DNA of 64,000 nt from Saccharicrinis sp963677345 (lineage in GTDB: Bacteria > Bacteroidota > Bacteroidia > Bacteroidales > Marinilabiliaceae), in the NCBI GenBank assembly GCA_963677345.2, contig CAXXLC010000029.1, positions 212,815 through 276,814 of the forward strand, written 5' to 3'. The translations under genes and the position numbers were made by a program. Positions 61,576-64,000 of this stretch are shown piece by piece. Below the pieces are notes generated by a model, which worked only from the letters and a program-made list of their open reading frames with translations, ran no database searches and was not told the origin of the DNA. How positions within the stretch are numbered: position 1 is the stretch's first letter; every line of letters starts with the position of its first letter.

Positions 61576-64000
61576 TTAAAATGATACATTAAGACCGAAA
61601 ACTAGTCCTTTTTGTGTTGTTGCAGAACCTGTTGAAACAGTGTTGTTATTGTAGCTGGCTAAATCTGTATCCAGGTAATCACATTTAGAATATATCATAA
61701 ACGGATTCATTACTTGTGCATATACTTTTAGCTTTGTAATACCTAATTTAGATAATTGTTTAGTTGTAAAATTATACCCTAAATTGATATTACGCATTTT
61801 AACAAAAGAGCCATCTTCGTAGTTCATTGTGCTACTATAGGTGTCAGCAGCTTCACCATTTGATCCTGGAGAATAGTATTCAGCATCCTCGTTTACTCCT
61901 GCTACCCAATAGTCAAGCTTGCGTTGTTGAAACCTGCCATCAAGTGTTGCGGCTCCTGATCTAAATGTATTTCCCCAACGAGAATAAATAAAGAATGATA
62001 ATTCTAAGTTTTTGTAATTAAATGTGTTGGTTATACCTCCAGACCAATCAGGGCGTTTGTAGCCTACTATTTTTCTGTCATCATTAGGGTCAATAACTCC
62101 ATCTTTATTTAAATCTTTAAGTTTAATCTGGCCTGGTTTTCTACCAAATTTTTCAGCTTCTGTTGCCTCTGATGTTTTCCAGATTCCATCGTATACATAA
62201 TCGTAATAAACGCCAATATCTTCACCTACAAACCATGCATTATTCAAATCTTCTGTACTTCCGTTATTAAGTTTAGAGATTTCACTACGATCAGCAGACC
62301 AAGTGATATTTGTTGTCCATTTAAAATTGCTTGAATTAATATTAACTGTATTTAATTGTAAGTCAATACCACTACCTTTTGTTTCTCCTACATTAGCCCA
62401 AGTGGAAGTATAACCTGTTAAACTTGGTATACTCATAACCATCAATAAATCGGTTGTTTTTGTTTTATAATAATCGATGCTACCAGTAATTCTGTTATTT
62501 ACAATTACATAATCAATACCAATGTTATATTGAGATGTTCTTTCCCAGCTTAAATCACTGTTTGCCATTTTTGGCGGATACTTTTGTGATGGGTCAGATG
62601 CAACGTAACCTAATGAAGACGATGTTGTTCCCCAGTTGTAGTATAAAGACATTACTCCACCTTTAGTGTCATATGCATCAATTGCTGCATTTCCGGTAAT
62701 ACCATATCCGAAGCGAAGTTTTAATCCATCAACCCAAGAAATATTTTTCATAAAATTTTCCTGGTCAATTCTCCATCCTAATGCTAAAGAGGGGAAACTT
62801 GCCCATTTATTTCCTTCTGCTAGTTGTGAGGCTCCATCCCAACGTATGGACGCTGTTAATAAATACTTTTCAGAGAAGTTATAATTACCTCTTATCATAT
62901 ACGACTCCATTTGTTTTTCAGCTAATCCTGTTCCAAGGCTATAGCTGTCTCCACCTGAAGCAAGGTTATACCAAAGTTCATCGGTAGTGGCCACATCCGT
63001 GGCTTTCATATCACCATATTCGTAATGGTATTTAGAAGAAGACTGCATTAGTGTTAGTCCAACTTTGTGCTGTTCAGAAAATGTACGATTATAATAAATC
63101 AAATTATCTAATGTCCAGGCTTGTGTATTGTTGGTATTGTATTTTGCTGCATTATTACCATCACCGTTAATGCCATCAGCTGCATTAAATACACCTAATC
63201 GATAATATTTAAATTCCGGACCAAATTGAATTCTGTATTGTAGTCCTTCTAAAGGTTGCCACATTTTACCAAAATCAATTTGAGAGTAGAAACTACCAGT
63301 AGCCCTAAATGTTTTTCTGTTATTAGTGTTGTACTTTAATTCATCTATAGGGTTAATGATATTTACGTCGCCAGCAGCCGGGTTTCTGTTGTAATTTCCA
63401 TCTTCATCATAAGGAACAGTCCATGCTAACATTGACTTTAATGCAGAATAGTAATCACCGGGTCCTGTTACTGATTTGGTAAAACTATATCCATAATCTT
63501 GAATGCCCCAGCTTACGTTCATTGTAGTTCCCATTTTGAACCAATCAGTAGGGCTGGCTTCAAAGTTTGTTTTTGCAGTGTATCTTTCAAAAAGTTGATC
63601 AGGTTGTGTTCCTTCCTGACGTAAGTATCCAAATGATCCATACCCTTGGAACTGGTCGGTACCTCCTGAAGCACTAATTGTGTGTTCTGTAGAAACTGCG
63701 GTACGTTTACCATGTTTCCCCCCAGTCGTAACTACCTACTTTGCTAGGGTCGTATTCGCCATTATTCCATGCTTTTTCAATATTAGCCCATGAAGCAGTG
63801 TTTGACCCCCATGTGGCAAAATCAGCTTCGTAAGATGGTGTAGCAGAAGCGTATGTGCCCATATTATATTTTGCAATACGAGCATATTCAAGCCACTCTG
63901 CAGCATCCATATATTCCATGACATCGTACATTTTTTCAAATGTTGTTGAGCCAGAGTAGTTTAAAGAAACTTTACCACTCTTCCCTTTTTTTGTTGTTAC
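61576..64000 (-). pseudogene. SusC-family TonB-dependent outer-membrane transporter, frameshifted and partial
   Basis: This is the C-terminal part of a SusC-type porin that imports oligosaccharides with TonB energy; the 5' end lies beyond the window. Family sequence is read from VTTKKGKSGKVSLNYSGS through YDWG (frame open to 64000) and then in another frame from KHGKRTAVSTEHTISASGG to the end, with the terminal GLVFGLNVSF. The shift falls in a run of six C (six G on the coding strand) at 63718-63723, which has one base too many. It may be a true mutation, a slippage-prone switch or a sequencing error. susD follows 36 bp downstream. Confidence 0.9.

Noticed and set aside
63519..63713. 64-codon minus-strand open frame at the SusC frameshift
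   Set aside because: It is a third-frame reading over genuine SusC coding sequence.
1..64000. tRNA, rRNA or prophage genes
   Set aside because: No cloverleaf with a GGTTCGA-type T-loop, no rRNA sequence and no phage structural or integrase genes were recognised.

Overview
The window comes from an AT-rich, anaerobic, polysaccharide-degrading Bacteroidota, probably a marine-type Bacteroidales/Marinilabiliales relative. The evidence is a SusC/SusD pair, a hybrid two-component regulator (HTCS), Bacteroidota-specific small families (DUF4837-, DUF4783- and DUF6263-like proteins), TAnnTTTG-type promoter boxes and [FeFe]-hydrogenase genes. These assignments come from reading motifs; no database search was run.

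Layout. 1-3.3 kb: the 3' part of a group II intron with its reverse transcriptase/maturase, inserted antisense into the end of hipA, next to hipB. 3.3-8.3 kb: an araC-type gene that appears split in two around an aldo/keto reductase, larB, a truncated larC and a YraQ-type permease, followed by a D-lactate-type dehydrogenase. 8.3-10 kb: a polysaccharide deacetylase and a CsgG/LpoB-like protein. 10.3-17 kb: a probable hydrogen/redox-sensing operon (NuoE-like ferredoxin, PAS-containing group C [FeFe]-hydrogenase homologue, SpoIIE-type phosphatase, group B-like [FeFe]-hydrogenase) beside a sigma-54 activator, with three 15-bp inverted repeats between them. 17-22 kb: envelope and hypothetical genes including TonB. 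22-25.5 kb: a cobalamin riboswitch and a BtuF-BtuC-BtuD type importer. 25.5-38.2 kb: housekeeping and signalling genes (FKBP, nadC, rlmH, large NtrY-like kinase, LuxR regulator with hemerythrin protein, der, era, mntP). 38.4-64 kb: a rhamnogalacturonan-type polysaccharide utilisation locus (RhaM, GH43-like, HTCS, GH115, GH2, GH28, GH106, CE12, a GH105-CE12-GH43-like fusion, SusD, SusC).

How the genes work together. In the PUL the HTCS would sense a released oligosaccharide and induce the minus-strand operon running from susC to the GH2 gene. Those enzymes deacetylate (CE12), cut galacturonosyl and rhamnosyl backbone linkages (GH28, GH106), remove unsaturated galacturonyl ends (GH105) and trim side chains (GH2, GH43-like). 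RhaM then interconverts rhamnose anomers. Both susD and susC carry a one-base frameshift as given, so uptake may be broken, or the sequence may contain errors. In the hydrogenase region the PAS and phosphatase domains and the sigma-54 activator point to sensing and gene control rather than bulk hydrogen turnover; no maturase genes (hydEFG) are present here.

Most notable non-coding structure: two 173-bp MITE-like elements with terminal inverted repeats and 4-bp target duplications, each inserted exactly at a TAG stop codon; heptanucleotide-period repeats at several intergenic sites; a 42-bp-period array bounded by inverted repeats; a cluster of hairpins near 47.8-48.1 kb; and a (TTAA)6 tract inside the cobalamin riboswitch.
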